DNA from: Candidatus Methylomirabilis sp.
GTDB lineage: Bacteria > Muiribacteriota > Ozemobacteria > Ozemobacterales > Ozemobacteraceae
NCBI GenBank assembly: GCA_020722725.1
Contig: DYKG01000024.1
Span: forward strand, 1 to 51,052
Reading direction: 5' to 3'
DNA: 51,052 nt
Shown here: in pieces, positions 1 to 8,350 of the stretch
How positions within the stretch are numbered: the first letter of the stretch is position 1
Layout: each line of letters starts with the position of its first letter
The notes under the pieces: model-generated
Told to the model about the DNA's origin: nothing
What the model saw: the letters and a program-made list of their open reading frames with translations, nothing else
Databases searched by the model: none
Made by a program: the position numbers and the translations under genes

Positions 1-221
1 GAAACCTCATGAAACCAAACTTATTATGAGAAATATTCAATGAGCTTTTGTATAGGCTGAGCAAAAATAAAACAGTTAGCCAAGTTTCTGAACTTTTTTC
101 ATGCTCGAAGTTCAAATTTTACTGGTAAAAAATGTCAAAGTTGTGATTTAATGCTGGTTTTGCAGGTTGGCACGAAAAATGCTTAACCCAATTGCGAACT
201 TAAAGGTTTGGGGGTTAATCC

Positions 222-776
222 ATGAACCAGCTGAAAAAAATTATTCTTTTTGCACTGCTGCTGACCATTATTATTCTTTTGCCGGGACACACAGCCATGG
301 CTGATCTTAATATCGTTCATTCTCAGACTCAGAAGGTAGTCGACGCTGACGGTGAAGTCAGTGTGAGAGTCGACTGGCTTGAAAGACCCGGCGAAATGGC
401 AATAACCATTACCTATTACGGTTACCTTACCCAGGAGGGAATGGCAAACGTTTATTTGAACGTTAACGGCGAGGCCCGCGAGTTCCTGACCATGAAAAAG
501 GAATTGAAGAATCGCGCGCAAAGACTGAGAATCATCTCTTTTCACCCGACCGTGGTTGAAGACGGAATCAACAAGCTTTCCAGGATACCCGATGATTCAA
601 TGGTTGACAGTCTGCTTTTTAAAAATGCTCCTTATTATCAACAGTTCGGTGAACTGGTGATCGAAGCCAAGTTTTTCTGTCATGGTCGCTGGGATGGCGA
701 TGGCAACAACAACAATGAAAACTACCGCTTCGTTTTTACCAGCCCAGTTAAAGGTTTTGCAATGGATCATTTCTGA
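222..776 (+). CDS. Small secreted protein of unknown function
   Basis: The 184-residue product starts with a clear Sec signal peptide (residues 1-27, a leucine/isoleucine-rich core ending AMA before Asp28), so it should be exported. The mature part of about 157 residues has no cysteine pattern or motif I recognise apart from an asparagine run near residues 166-169 (GDGNNNNENY). The start is preceded by a weak G-rich Shine-Dalgarno-like stretch at 210-214. A strong intrinsic terminator follows at 831-859, so this looks like a monocistronic gene. A 120-residue reverse-strand frame overlaps it but has neither a signal peptide nor a ribosome site. Function unknown. Confidence 0.72.
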   Translation: MNQLKKIILFALLLTIIILLPGHTAMADLNIVHSQTQKVVDADGEVSVRVDWLERPGEMAITITYYGYLTQEGMANVYLNVNGEAREFLTMKKELKNRAQRLRIISFHPTVVEDGINKLSRIPDDSMVDSLLFKNAPYYQQFGELVIEAKFFCHGRWDGDGNNNNENYRFVFTSPVKGFAMDHF

Positions 777-830
777 TTCATTCTGACGTCTACTCTTTCC
801 TTGGATGCGGGGTTTTAACCCTGATCATAA

Positions 831-859
831 TCCCGGCAGACCTGCCGGGAATTTTTTTT
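831..859 (+). terminator. Rho-independent terminator after the secreted-protein gene
   Basis: Eight-base-pair stem TCCCGGCA/TGCCGGGA (831-838 with 843-850), a four-base loop and an eight-T tail (852-859). It ends at the stop codon of the convergent gene, so it separates the two convergent transcripts. Confidence 0.85.
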
Positions 860-1961
860 ATCGCCGGCCGACCAGTGGCCAGGCCCCGCTCAACCCGTTT
901 CCCTGAAACAGATGGTAATGACTGAATAAATTGGCGGCTGCACAGGAATGGTTTGGAATTATTTCAACAATTTCTCCTGGGGCGGGCACCTTTTCGCCAC
1001 TCTGGTAATTTATTATTCCATGTTCTTCGGAAAGGGCGGCAACACACAGGTGCGGGTAGCTTTTGATGAGGCCGAAGCTGTTAAGAAAAGACCGACCATG
1101 AGCCCCTTTGTCAAGACCCAAGGCTTTGCTGCCGGCATCGATTATCAATCTGTCGGAATAGTCTGCGATAACCGTGCTGAAAACAGTGAGGGCGCATTCT
1201 TCAGTTTTTGCTGTTCCGTTTGCGGCCTGCATTGCATCGAAAAAAACATAATTTCCCGGTCGGCATTCGGTAACTTCTGGATTTCTGGTGAAAGATGCGG
1301 TCGGCGTCGAACCTGTACTGATCGTCTTGCAGGCAAACCCATTCTGGCGCAGTATTTTGGCCGCTTTTATCACTGCTGCCTGCTCTGATTCTGCGACCGC
1401 TTGAATCTGCTCAAGGTTTGAGCAACGGTAAACATGGCCAGCATGGGTGAAAACTCCTTCTAATGAGAACAACCGGCTATGGTTTTGCAGGAATTCCATT
1501 ATCGGTTTCAATTGGTTCAATTCGGGTGTAATGCCGCAGCGATTCTGGCCTGAATTTATTTCAAGGCGAAGTTGAAGGGGAAATTTTGCCAGTGGAATTC
1601 TGGTCAGCTGCTCGAGATGAAAAATTGAATCAAAAGCCACAATGATTTTTTCTGATCTGGTTAATATTTCAGCAAGCTTTTCAAGATTGGCCTGACCGAC
1701 GATCGGGTAGGCAATAAAGATGTCTTCGATTCCAGATTCAAGCATTCCTGCGGTTTCTGCAAGGGTTGCAGCGGTAATGCCCACGGCCCCCGCCTGCAGT
1801 TGCAATCTTGCGATCTCGGGGCATTTATGGGTTTTGATGTGTGGCCTCAGCGCAACTTTCTGCTTTGAAAAGAAATCAGCAAACTTTTTAATGTTGGCGC
1901 GCAGTTTTTGTACATCGATTTGAGCAAAAGGGGTACATATCTTGTCGGAAAATTGGCTCAT
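858..1961 (-). CDS. PLP-dependent D-serine dehydratase / D-threonine aldolase family protein
   Basis: A 367-residue protein of the alanine-racemase-like fold III PLP family that includes D-threonine aldolase and eukaryotic-type D-serine dehydratase (DSD1). The N-terminal part carries the diagnostic PHIKTHK motif (residues 40-46), in which Lys43 should form the Schiff base with PLP. The C-terminal part has EEHG (His314) and NHSCAAANL with His338 and Cys340, the His/Cys pair that binds the catalytic metal in this family. Length is normal and the known active-site elements are present. Substrate (D-serine, D-threonine or another beta-hydroxy D-amino acid) cannot be read from sequence. The start is preceded by AGGA about 10 nt upstream on the reverse strand. 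It appears to be a single-gene transcript divergent from the next gene. Confidence 0.88.
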   Translation of the reverse strand: MSQFSDKICTPFAQIDVQKLRANIKKFADFFSKQKVALRPHIKTHKCPEIARLQLQAGAVGITAATLAETAGMLESGIEDIFIAYPIVGQANLEKLAEILTRSEKIIVAFDSIFHLEQLTRIPLAKFPLQLRLEINSGQNRCGITPELNQLKPIMEFLQNHSRLFSLEGVFTHAGHVYRCSNLEQIQAVAESEQAAVIKAAKILRQNGFACKTISTGSTPTASFTRNPEVTECRPGNYVFFDAMQAANGTAKTEECALTVFSTVIADYSDRLIIDAGSKALGLDKGAHGRSFLNSFGLIKSYPHLCVAALSEEHGIINYQSGEKVPAPGEIVEIIPNHSCAAANLFSHYHLFQGNGLSGAWPLVGRR

Positions 1962-2044
1962 AAAGCTGGAGTCCTAAAAAAGTAGGATTTTTTACAATTA
2001 ATTAGTATTATTTATTTAGGTCTTTTTCAAGGAGGAAATGAATA

Positions 2045-2611
2045 ATGTTTACAAAAAGGATTTTGTCGGCGATTCTTCTGTTGACTCTGGTTGTGTTTTC
2101 TGTAGCCGATGCTCAGGCAAGGAACTACGTTATACCAACATGCTACGGGTATGGTGTAGTAAGTTCTTCAGCAGTTGTAAAGCCATATATTTCAGCCTAT
2201 TACCCCTATGCAGCGCCTGCATGGGCGTATAATGGTTATTATTACAACTATTATGATGTCAGACCGGCAGTGGCTCCTGCTACCATGGGTGCTCCTGTTG
2301 TTCCAACCTGGAATGGCATGTACTGGTATTACAGTCACAACAACCACGTTGCCGTTTCTTCATGCAATCTAAATATGCGTGCCGAGCCTTATAAATCAGG
2401 GAACAAAAATATAATTGGCTCTCTGAAAACCGGTGAACAGGCTTATGTTCTGGGCCAGTACGGTAACTGGTATCTGGTACAATCGTTATTGGCACCACTC
2501 AGACGCGGGTACGTTTATGGGCCATATCTGAGATTTTATGGAAATGCCGCACCCTATGGCTATTATAACGTCATGCATCCTGGTTCTTTGATCAGAACAG
2601 CGATGTGGTAA
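2045..2611 (+). CDS. Secreted tyrosine-rich SH3-like domain protein
   Basis: The 188-residue product has a signal peptide (residues 1-25, ending ADAQA) followed by a tyrosine/alanine/proline-rich segment (about 26-95) and then a bacterial SH3-like module (about 98-165) containing the typical NMRAEP and GNWYLVQ motifs. Such modules usually bind peptidoglycan or other cell-wall ligands, so a periplasmic or surface role is inferred. The start at 2045 is chosen because GGAGG (2031-2035) lies 9 nt upstream; an overlapping ATG at 2038 in another frame is too close to that site. The gene ends directly against the stop codon of the convergent HEAT-repeat gene at 2612. Partner unknown. Confidence 0.82.
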   Translation: MFTKRILSAILLLTLVVFSVADAQARNYVIPTCYGYGVVSSSAVVKPYISAYYPYAAPAWAYNGYYYNYYDVRPAVAPATMGAPVVPTWNGMYWYYSHNNHVAVSSCNLNMRAEPYKSGNKNIIGSLKTGEQAYVLGQYGNWYLVQSLLAPLRRGYVYGPYLRFYGNAAPYGYYNVMHPGSLIRTAMW

Positions 2612-4750
2612 TCATTCTCCGGTAAGAAGCTTCAGAGCGATAACTGAAATCGCGCCCCCCCAGGCGATCGCCACCAGTATCCAGATGATTATGGTTGCTT
2701 TGGCCCGGGTGACTTTCACGTCGGGGTTTTTAGAAGTCAGTATGCCCTGTATTGTGTGGTCTTCCCGGTTAAGCTGTTCAATTGTGACCCCGACTTCTGA
2801 GGCTTCTGCCGCGCTGTCCTGGGGGTGGCTTGATTGTTCTGACCGTTTTTTCTGATCCTGCAATTCAAGGCTATAATCTTTTTCAACCTGAGCGAGCAGT
2901 TCTTCAACCGTATTGATTTTGTTCAAAACGATTGAAAGCTTATCTGCAACTTTGTCTACCACCTGTTTGAATTCGGCTTTCATGGATGCACGGCAGATGC
3001 GGTAGCTTTTATAGGTTTCGTAGAGAAGTTCGCGGTCGGGGTTCGCCGCCAGAACCATGCCGATTTTTTCCAGTAGTTCTACCGAAGTTTCCTTCGCCAG
3101 GCAATTTAGCAGCGGTTGTCTGACGATATTGAAATCTACCAGCATCGAGGTCGAAACCCCGAGAATTCTCTGTTTAACGTTTGAAGAAGAGAGCAGGCCG
3201 GTAAGCAGGCCTTTTATGCTTTCACGGTCAATGCTGACGAAGGTTCGGGTCGCGGTCATCCTGATTTTTCCATTTTTATCCTGCATGAATTGAGGCAGAT
3301 AAAGACAGAGGGTTTCCGGGTCAATTTTCACTGCGGCTTTGATTGCCGCGCAAATCACATCAGGGTTGTCGTTTTTGAAATGCTTTTTAATCATTTCTGC
3401 GGATTCGGCCCCGGCGAATTTGCCCAACAGGCTGATTAACCCTGCGAGTTCTTTTCCCTGTGATTCTTCAAGCAGTTTGTCAATTTTAGACTTGAATTGC
3501 TTGAAATGAACAGCGGTGAGCCGGGTAAGAAATTGAACTTTTTCCTGTTCGCTGAGATTCGGGTATTTGTCAAAATCCGGTACGAATTCGGGCGGTTTTT
3601 CAGGAATTACAACATTGAGAACCGGCTCTCTTGAAGCAGTCTCCAAATTTTCCGGCTCATTATTTATGGGAACTTCTGCCGGCGGGGTCTCGGGTGCCTG
3701 ATCGAGGGAGGGCAGCAGGTTCGTCGCTTCTTCCCCTTCGGTTTCTTCGACTTTGCAGGATTTTCTGATGAGTTCAAGTTCAGCCTGGCGAACCCTGTTT
3801 TTCAGCTGATTAAGATAATTCTGTGCCGAAACATCGATAAGTTTTTTGTCTGCCAGAGCTCTTACTACTCCGAGCAGAATTCCCTTAACCAGGCTTTGAT
3901 GTTGACCTTCAAGAGATCGGTTTACCCAGAAAATTCTGAAGGGCAGATCGATATTGGCATTGGCTTTCATAATCTGACTGATGCGCATAAGAATGGGTGG
4001 GCTTGCGACCTCGGTCATCAGTCTTATCAGGTGTGATTCAAGCTCAGGGTAGGGAAAATAGGTGGCATGATGCAGGGCCAGAACGATATCCTGCTCATTT
4101 TTCGAAAAAAGCAGTTTCAATAAGTGTTGCAATGCCTGATGGCGGTTCCAGCGATAAAAAGCCTGGACAGCCTGAGCTTTAACCACGGTCTGGGGCGAAT
4201 CGAGAAGCGGAATAATAATGCTCTGAAGGTTTTCCGGGTCGATTTTTTCGAGGGTTGAGAGGGCTGCGGTAATTACGGTGGAATCAGGGTGCCGGGTCAA
4301 TTCCTGCAGGGCCTGAGAATCCTGGATGTTTCCATGGCGCCGCAAAAAAGAGCAGAAGCACGGCAGTATCTCGGCGGGAAAATTTTGCCATTGAGCCTGC
4401 CTGACCATGTCAGCAGCGAGAAACGCTTCTACGGGTTCAACGGTGGTAATTGCCAGAGCGAGATCTTCAAGCCTCGAAGTGTCTTTCAGCAGTTTTTCCA
4501 TGCCATCGAGAGAAACCTTGAAATGGGTGTTTTTCAGCTTGAATGCGGCCAGCCGTAATGATTTTTTCAGCTGAAAAGAAAGCACCGGATTGCGCACAAT
4601 GGAGAAGGCTTCTTTTAGAACCTGCACCTCGGCGCGAGTTGGAGTGCGATTGTCGATCTCTTCAAGAATATCGAGGGCCAGCATGCCATTGTCGCCTGTA
4701 AGGCTGGCAAGCAGGTCTTGAGCGCCCAATTCTGATTTAGAAATCGCCAA
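2612..4750 (-). CDS. HEAT-repeat protein with C-terminal membrane anchor
   Basis: A 712-residue protein made largely of alpha-helical HEAT-like repeats in two blocks (about residues 70-330 and 410-620), for example the recurrent pattern of a proline-started helix followed by VxAxAVxAxxxI. The blocks are separated by an acidic/proline-rich linker (about 335-400). The far C-terminus has one transmembrane helix (about 686-708), so the repeats should face the cytoplasm as a tail-anchored scaffold. There is no catalytic motif. The gene follows the outer-membrane-barrel gene on the same strand, but a terminator lies between them (4811-4850), so it probably has its own promoter. A related repeat architecture occurs in the transporter fusion at 15383. 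Partner unknown. Confidence 0.8.
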   Translation of the reverse strand: MAISKSELGAQDLLASLTGDNGMLALDILEEIDNRTPTRAEVQVLKEAFSIVRNPVLSFQLKKSLRLAAFKLKNTHFKVSLDGMEKLLKDTSRLEDLALAITTVEPVEAFLAADMVRQAQWQNFPAEILPCFCSFLRRHGNIQDSQALQELTRHPDSTVITAALSTLEKIDPENLQSIIIPLLDSPQTVVKAQAVQAFYRWNRHQALQHLLKLLFSKNEQDIVLALHHATYFPYPELESHLIRLMTEVASPPILMRISQIMKANANIDLPFRIFWVNRSLEGQHQSLVKGILLGVVRALADKKLIDVSAQNYLNQLKNRVRQAELELIRKSCKVEETEGEEATNLLPSLDQAPETPPAEVPINNEPENLETASREPVLNVVIPEKPPEFVPDFDKYPNLSEQEKVQFLTRLTAVHFKQFKSKIDKLLEESQGKELAGLISLLGKFAGAESAEMIKKHFKNDNPDVICAAIKAAVKIDPETLCLYLPQFMQDKNGKIRMTATRTFVSIDRESIKGLLTGLLSSSNVKQRILGVSTSMLVDFNIVRQPLLNCLAKETSVELLEKIGMVLAANPDRELLYETYKSYRICRASMKAEFKQVVDKVADKLSIVLNKINTVEELLAQVEKDYSLELQDQKKRSEQSSHPQDSAAEASEVGVTIEQLNREDHTIQGILTSKNPDVKVTRAKATIIIWILVAIAWGGAISVIALKLLTGE

Positions 4751-4810
4751 GTTAAAATCCTCTTTTAGTCTGAAAAAATTCTATCGCAATTCGATAAAAA
4801 TGTGTATCGG

Positions 4811-4850
4811 TTAAAAAACAAAACGGTGGTCGAACTGCTTCGCCACCGTT
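4811..4850 (-). terminator. Terminator after the outer-membrane-barrel gene
   Basis: Stem AACGGTGG/CCACCGTT (4822-4829 with 4843-4850) with a 13-base loop. Read on the reverse strand it is followed by TTTTGTTTTTTAA. T-runs on both sides could also let it act on the forward strand, but only reverse-strand genes adjoin it. Confidence 0.75.
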
Positions 4851-4870
4851 TTTTCCGGTTGAAAAAACAT

Positions 4871-5758
4871 TCAAAAAGCCAGACTGCCACCAAGCACCAT
4901 GGTTGGGTTGTCTTCAGAGAGATTCATGCCCAACACTTCCGCCTGAATATTCTGGTTGCCGAGTCTGAGGCCGGCGTGCAGGCGGTGTCGCGATGATTCT
5001 GCCTTAAAGATGTCTCGGTAATTGCCGACTTTATATTCGCAAAAAACCGAAGCGGAATCGGCGAAACTGTATTCGAGGCCGAAAGCGCCGATCAGTATGT
5101 CTTTTCGGTTAACTTCCTGAACCACGCCATTGCCAAAATCGATTTTCTGTTCTTTGGTAAAGGCTGAGGTGAGGTTGAGAAAACCGGTCAGATTGTCACT
5201 TACCGTTTCAGAAATGGTCAGATATACGTTGCGCAGGTTCTCGATCTGTTCGATGTCAGCCATGTTGAGTTCTTCGGCAGTCATGGGGGCAAAGGTGAAA
5301 CCCATGCACATATCTTTGTCGCCGTGATGGGCCGAGTATTTCATGCCGAAAGCCACGGTGTCTTCTTTGTAATCGATGTTTTTAAAGGTTGGGGTTGATT
5401 TTCTTTCATATTTCAAATGATTTGCTGAAAGTTCAAGGTTATCATCGATGTTAACCCTGATACCAGCAGTGAATTCATCCTTTTCCAGTTCGGTTTTCAC
5501 GTTGTTGATCAGCAGATCCTGTTCCCAGAGTCCCTGTTTGTAAGAAAAGGCCACTTTAGTTTTCTGGAAATCCGGGGTTGGAATAGTTACCAGGCCGCTC
5601 GAACCGGTATAGCATGAACCGGTATGAGCTGTTCTCTCGACCACCGGTTTCATCCGATCATCAACAACTTCGAGAACCTGCGCTGATGCAGAATCAGCAA
5701 ACATCAGTGCCAGTCCAAGAATTCCAAGCGATAATAGACTCTGCTTTATGTTTCTCAT
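4871..5758 (-). CDS. Outer-membrane beta-barrel protein, YjbH-like N-terminus
   Basis: The 295-residue product starts with a signal peptide (about residues 1-26, ending ADSASA). The mature protein shows alternating hydrophobic/polar strands and ends in GGSLAF, a terminal aromatic as expected for a Bam-assembled barrel. The segment SSGLVTIPTPDF is reminiscent of YjbH-type exopolysaccharide-linked porins; that assignment is tentative. The start at 5758 overlaps the stop codon of the upstream lipoprotein gene (TAATG, 1 nt), so translation is probably coupled. A longer reading to 5872 would extend into the lipoprotein gene and hide the signal peptide, so I rejected it. It likely works with the lipoprotein in surface or export functions. 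Confidence 0.78.
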   Translation of the reverse strand: MRNIKQSLLSLGILGLALMFADSASAQVLEVVDDRMKPVVERTAHTGSCYTGSSGLVTIPTPDFQKTKVAFSYKQGLWEQDLLINNVKTELEKDEFTAGIRVNIDDNLELSANHLKYERKSTPTFKNIDYKEDTVAFGMKYSAHHGDKDMCMGFTFAPMTAEELNMADIEQIENLRNVYLTISETVSDNLTGFLNLTSAFTKEQKIDFGNGVVQEVNRKDILIGAFGLEYSFADSASVFCEYKVGNYRDIFKAESSRHRLHAGLRLGNQNIQAEVLGMNLSEDNPTMVLGGSLAF

Positions 5759-7530
5759 TACTTGTATTCCTGTTCGTAGTTCGTCCAATAAGTTGTCTGT
5801 CCGGCCAAAACCTCCAATTCTCTTATTTCGGCCTTGAAGCCGGCGTCTGCTCCGGAGTTGGGAATTGGCCAATTGAAGATCGCCGAGGATTTGCTGGTTG
5901 AATAGGTCGTGGATGAAGGCTCTGTTGCAGAACTGGTAATGTAAACAAGATACTTGCCAGGTTCAAGGTGGGTTAATTTAAATGAGCCTGCCAGTTCGTT
6001 AGATATTTCTTTGTTGTTTGAACTGGATGTTTTTGTGGTTAAAACAACCGCCTTGTCGTAGCCATAGGCTGAGTCAGTGACCAAAACATCTGTTGGGGTT
6101 CCATTCTGGAGGATGGTCACGTATTTTTCCTGTGTATACAGTTTCCATTCATAGAGTCTTACGTATAGATTTTCCACGCCTTCGCCGGTTCCAATGTTGA
6201 TAAAACGACCAGCAATCGAACCGTAGCCGCTTTTAAGCGTATGAACCATCGGAAAGCTGAGTTTGGTCGGCATGGTTGTGCCATTGGATGACAGCGTAAA
6301 TCCGGCTTTAGTTGTTTCATAACCATACTTGGAAATGCTGATATTATAATTGCCCGGCAACAGGTCCTTTACCAGAAATAATCCATCTTTATCGGTTAAA
6401 AGCGAAGAGCCATTTTCAAATTTGAAACTGGCATATTCAAGCGGGCCACCGGTAAACACATCGTAAACCGTTCCTGATATGTCGTAAAGAACTATGTTAT
6501 CTTTGTTTGAAACCAAAATTTCAGTCAGTTCAGGAGTGGTACTGCCATCTGCAAGAACCCTGATCGGGTACACTTGTGACGCCTCAGTTGAGCTCGTATC
6601 CATAACTTTGAGATAATAGATTTTTGCTTCATTCAGTCCATCAAAAATGAAAGTTCCATCACCTGTTGTTCTGGTAGCCTGAGCTGCTGAAATTGTAAGA
6701 TTTACATCATCATATATTCGCACTTCGGCGTTGATGATTGATTTATTGTCTGACGACTTAACTATTCCCTTGATAGCAAATTTTTCGATTGGTTTTGCAG
6801 AAAGCCTCAAAATTGAGTATCTTGGAGAAACCACTCCGTCGCTTCTGATCGTAACGTTCTGCTGATTTTCAACGAAGTTTGAGGCCTTTCCCGCTTTTAC
6901 CGTATAAACTTCGGCGTTTGAAAGCCCGTCAAAACTGAAGTATCCATTTGAATTGGTCAGCGCGGTAGAATGAAGAGTGCCATCAGCTTTGACCAGCTCA
7001 ATATTTATGTTAGAAAGCTTCGCATCAGAATTGGCATCAATGACTTCGCCTTCTATTCTGGCATTGATTGGGGCGGTTCCGGGATTGGTCAGTTCAAGGT
7101 TTACAACTGGTGAGGCGGGCTGGGTGACACCGTCTTCAAGAATTCTAACGATATAATTCGTTGTCTTGTATAGTCCATCGCTTGAGCTGATTTCCAGCTC
7201 GTAAAGGCCTGGAGGGAGTTTGGAAAAATAGAACTGGCCATCTGAGGTGGTTTTGGTGGTTGCTGCAAGCTGCTGGTTGAACAACAGTTTCACAACAATA
7301 TTTGAAAGATTCTGCGATGAATTTGGTGAAGAAACCTTTCCTGATAAGACATAAACCGAATCTTCGCTGCTAGAAATGTCGATGGTTGCCTGACTCTGGT
7401 TGAGTCCACTAATCAGCGATGAAACAGGAGTGGATTGGGTGCCTTCCTTACAACCGGGTAAGCCCAGCATCAGACCAAAAATTGCCATGACCAGGAAAAC
7501 AACGACCTGTTTGTGTTTAAAGAAAGGCAT
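5758..7530 (-). CDS. Lipoprotein with tandem carboxypeptidase-regulatory-like beta domains
   Basis: A 590-residue exported lipoprotein: the signal peptide ends in the lipobox LPGC with Cys27 as lipidation site. The mature chain contains about five repeats of the carboxypeptidase-D regulatory-like/CNA-B-type beta-sandwich, recognisable from motifs such as TSDGQFYFSKLPPGLYELEI, NSNGYFSFDGL, GDGTFIFDGL and DKDGLFLVKDLLPGNYNI. These modules usually act as rigid surface or adhesion spacers. No catalytic domain is visible. On the reverse strand GGGGGA lies a few nt before the start. It is the first gene of a two-gene unit with the coupled barrel protein. Ligand unknown. Confidence 0.83.
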   Translation of the reverse strand: MPFFKHKQVVVFLVMAIFGLMLGLPGCKEGTQSTPVSSLISGLNQSQATIDISSSEDSVYVLSGKVSSPNSSQNLSNIVVKLLFNQQLAATTKTTSDGQFYFSKLPPGLYELEISSSDGLYKTTNYIVRILEDGVTQPASPVVNLELTNPGTAPINARIEGEVIDANSDAKLSNINIELVKADGTLHSTALTNSNGYFSFDGLSNAEVYTVKAGKASNFVENQQNVTIRSDGVVSPRYSILRLSAKPIEKFAIKGIVKSSDNKSIINAEVRIYDDVNLTISAAQATRTTGDGTFIFDGLNEAKIYYLKVMDTSSTEASQVYPIRVLADGSTTPELTEILVSNKDNIVLYDISGTVYDVFTGGPLEYASFKFENGSSLLTDKDGLFLVKDLLPGNYNISISKYGYETTKAGFTLSSNGTTMPTKLSFPMVHTLKSGYGSIAGRFINIGTGEGVENLYVRLYEWKLYTQEKYVTILQNGTPTDVLVTDSAYGYDKAVVLTTKTSSSNNKEISNELAGSFKLTHLEPGKYLVYITSSATEPSSTTYSTSKSSAIFNWPIPNSGADAGFKAEIRELEVLAGQTTYWTNYEQEYK

Positions 7531-7912
7531 ACTATTCCCCCAAAATCAATATTTGCCATTGTTATCGGCAATTTTTCAGGGAAATGTTAGGGTGTTTTTT
7601 TCTTGCGATCCAGAGCTGTATCAAGCGCCGCATTGATTCTCTGGGCTTAACGAATAAAAGAAAAATGCCCACTTAAACATTCATTGCAAACCATCTATTG
7701 TGTTGTTTTTCCTTTCATCTCTCAGTAGAAGAAAAAAAACAAACAGTTAAATCAGAAATAAACTTTAGTCGGGTGAAAATGTTTGTGGGTGCGGGGGTAG
7801 GGGATGTAGCCAAAACTCTGATCTGAAGCAGGTTTTTGTTGGGTACACCCGAGGGTGAATTTTGAGAACCTTTCACAGACTATAAAAGAGGCAAAAAATT
7901 TTTTTGGGGGTA
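7531..7912. other. Divergent intergenic region without recognisable genes
   Basis: About 380 nt between the reverse-strand lipoprotein gene and the HU promoter. I see AT-rich sequence, a G-rich patch around 7788-7803, and no open reading frame with a ribosome site, no tRNA and no convincing repeat. The upstream signals of the lipoprotein gene should lie near 7531-7620 but no good -35/-10 pair stands out. Confidence 0.5.
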
Positions 7913-7942
7913 TTGACAATTATGATCAGGCGTAATTATAAT
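7913..7942 (+). promoter_or_regulatory. Sigma-70 promoter of the HU gene
   Basis: Consensus TTGACA (7913-7918), 18-nt spacer and consensus TATAAT (7937-7942). Both hexamers are perfect, fitting strong constitutive expression of an abundant nucleoid protein. Confidence 0.9.
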
Positions 7943-7980
7943 CACCTCATCAATTTAACTCTCAAGAAGGAGAACTCCAG

Positions 7981-8262
7981 ATGAATAAAGCGGATCTCGT
8001 AAAAGCAATCGCAACCAAAGCCAGCCTCAACCAAGCTACTGCCCAGAAAGCTCTCGAATCAATGCTCGACACTTTCAAAGACACCCTGAAAAAAGGCGAC
8101 AAAATTCAGCTTATCGGTTTTGGTTCTTTTGAAGTTGCAAAACGCGCTGCTCGCAAAGGCGTAAACCCACAGACCAAAAAGACCATCAGCATTCCGGCCA
8201 AAAAAGTTGTAAAATTCAAAGCCGGCAAAGAACTGAAAGATATGGTTGCCAAAGGCAAGTAA
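7981..8262 (+). CDS. HU family DNA-binding protein
   Basis: A 93-residue protein of exactly the HU/IHF size. It has the N-terminal helix pair (MNKADLVKAIATKA), the GFGSFEV strand (residues 46-52) and the beta-arm with NPQT (62-65) followed by IPAKKVVKFKAGKELKDMV. The usual arm-tip RNP is VNP here, with the intercalating proline retained. HU bends and compacts DNA as a dimer. GAAGGAGA (7966-7973) is a strong ribosome site 7 nt upstream. The gene has its own consensus promoter and terminator, so it is a single-gene unit. HU versus IHF subunit cannot be settled, but a lone gene suggests a homodimer. Confidence 0.96.
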   Translation: MNKADLVKAIATKASLNQATAQKALESMLDTFKDTLKKGDKIQLIGFGSFEVAKRAARKGVNPQTKKTISIPAKKVVKFKAGKELKDMVAKGK

Positions 8263-8279
8263 TCTTTTTGTAAAAAGGG

Positions 8280-8310
8280 CCCTGCTCTTAGTTGAGCGGG
8301 GTTTTTTTTT
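8280..8310 (+). terminator. Rho-independent terminator of the HU gene
   Basis: Stem CCCTGCTC/GAGCGGGG (8280-8287 with 8294-8301, one T-G wobble), a six-base loop, then nine T (8302-8310). Confidence 0.9.
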
Positions 8311-8350
8311 GCCTGTTTTGTTTAAAATAATTATTTCAGGAGAGATACTG

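Noticed and set aside
183-545. 120-residue reverse frame over the first secreted-protein gene
   Set aside because: No ribosome site or family; the forward gene has a signal peptide and a terminator.
948-1388. 146-residue forward frame over the PLP-enzyme gene
   Set aside because: Antisense shadow of a gene with clear active-site motifs on the other strand.
5759-5872. N-terminal extension of the outer-membrane-barrel protein
   Set aside because: It would overlap the lipoprotein gene by over 100 nt and bury the signal peptide; ATG 5758 is coupled to the stop codon.
7840-7870. Small palindrome near the HU promoter (CACCCGAGGGTG)
   Set aside because: The loop would have only two bases and no T-tract follows; not a credible terminator or known operator.
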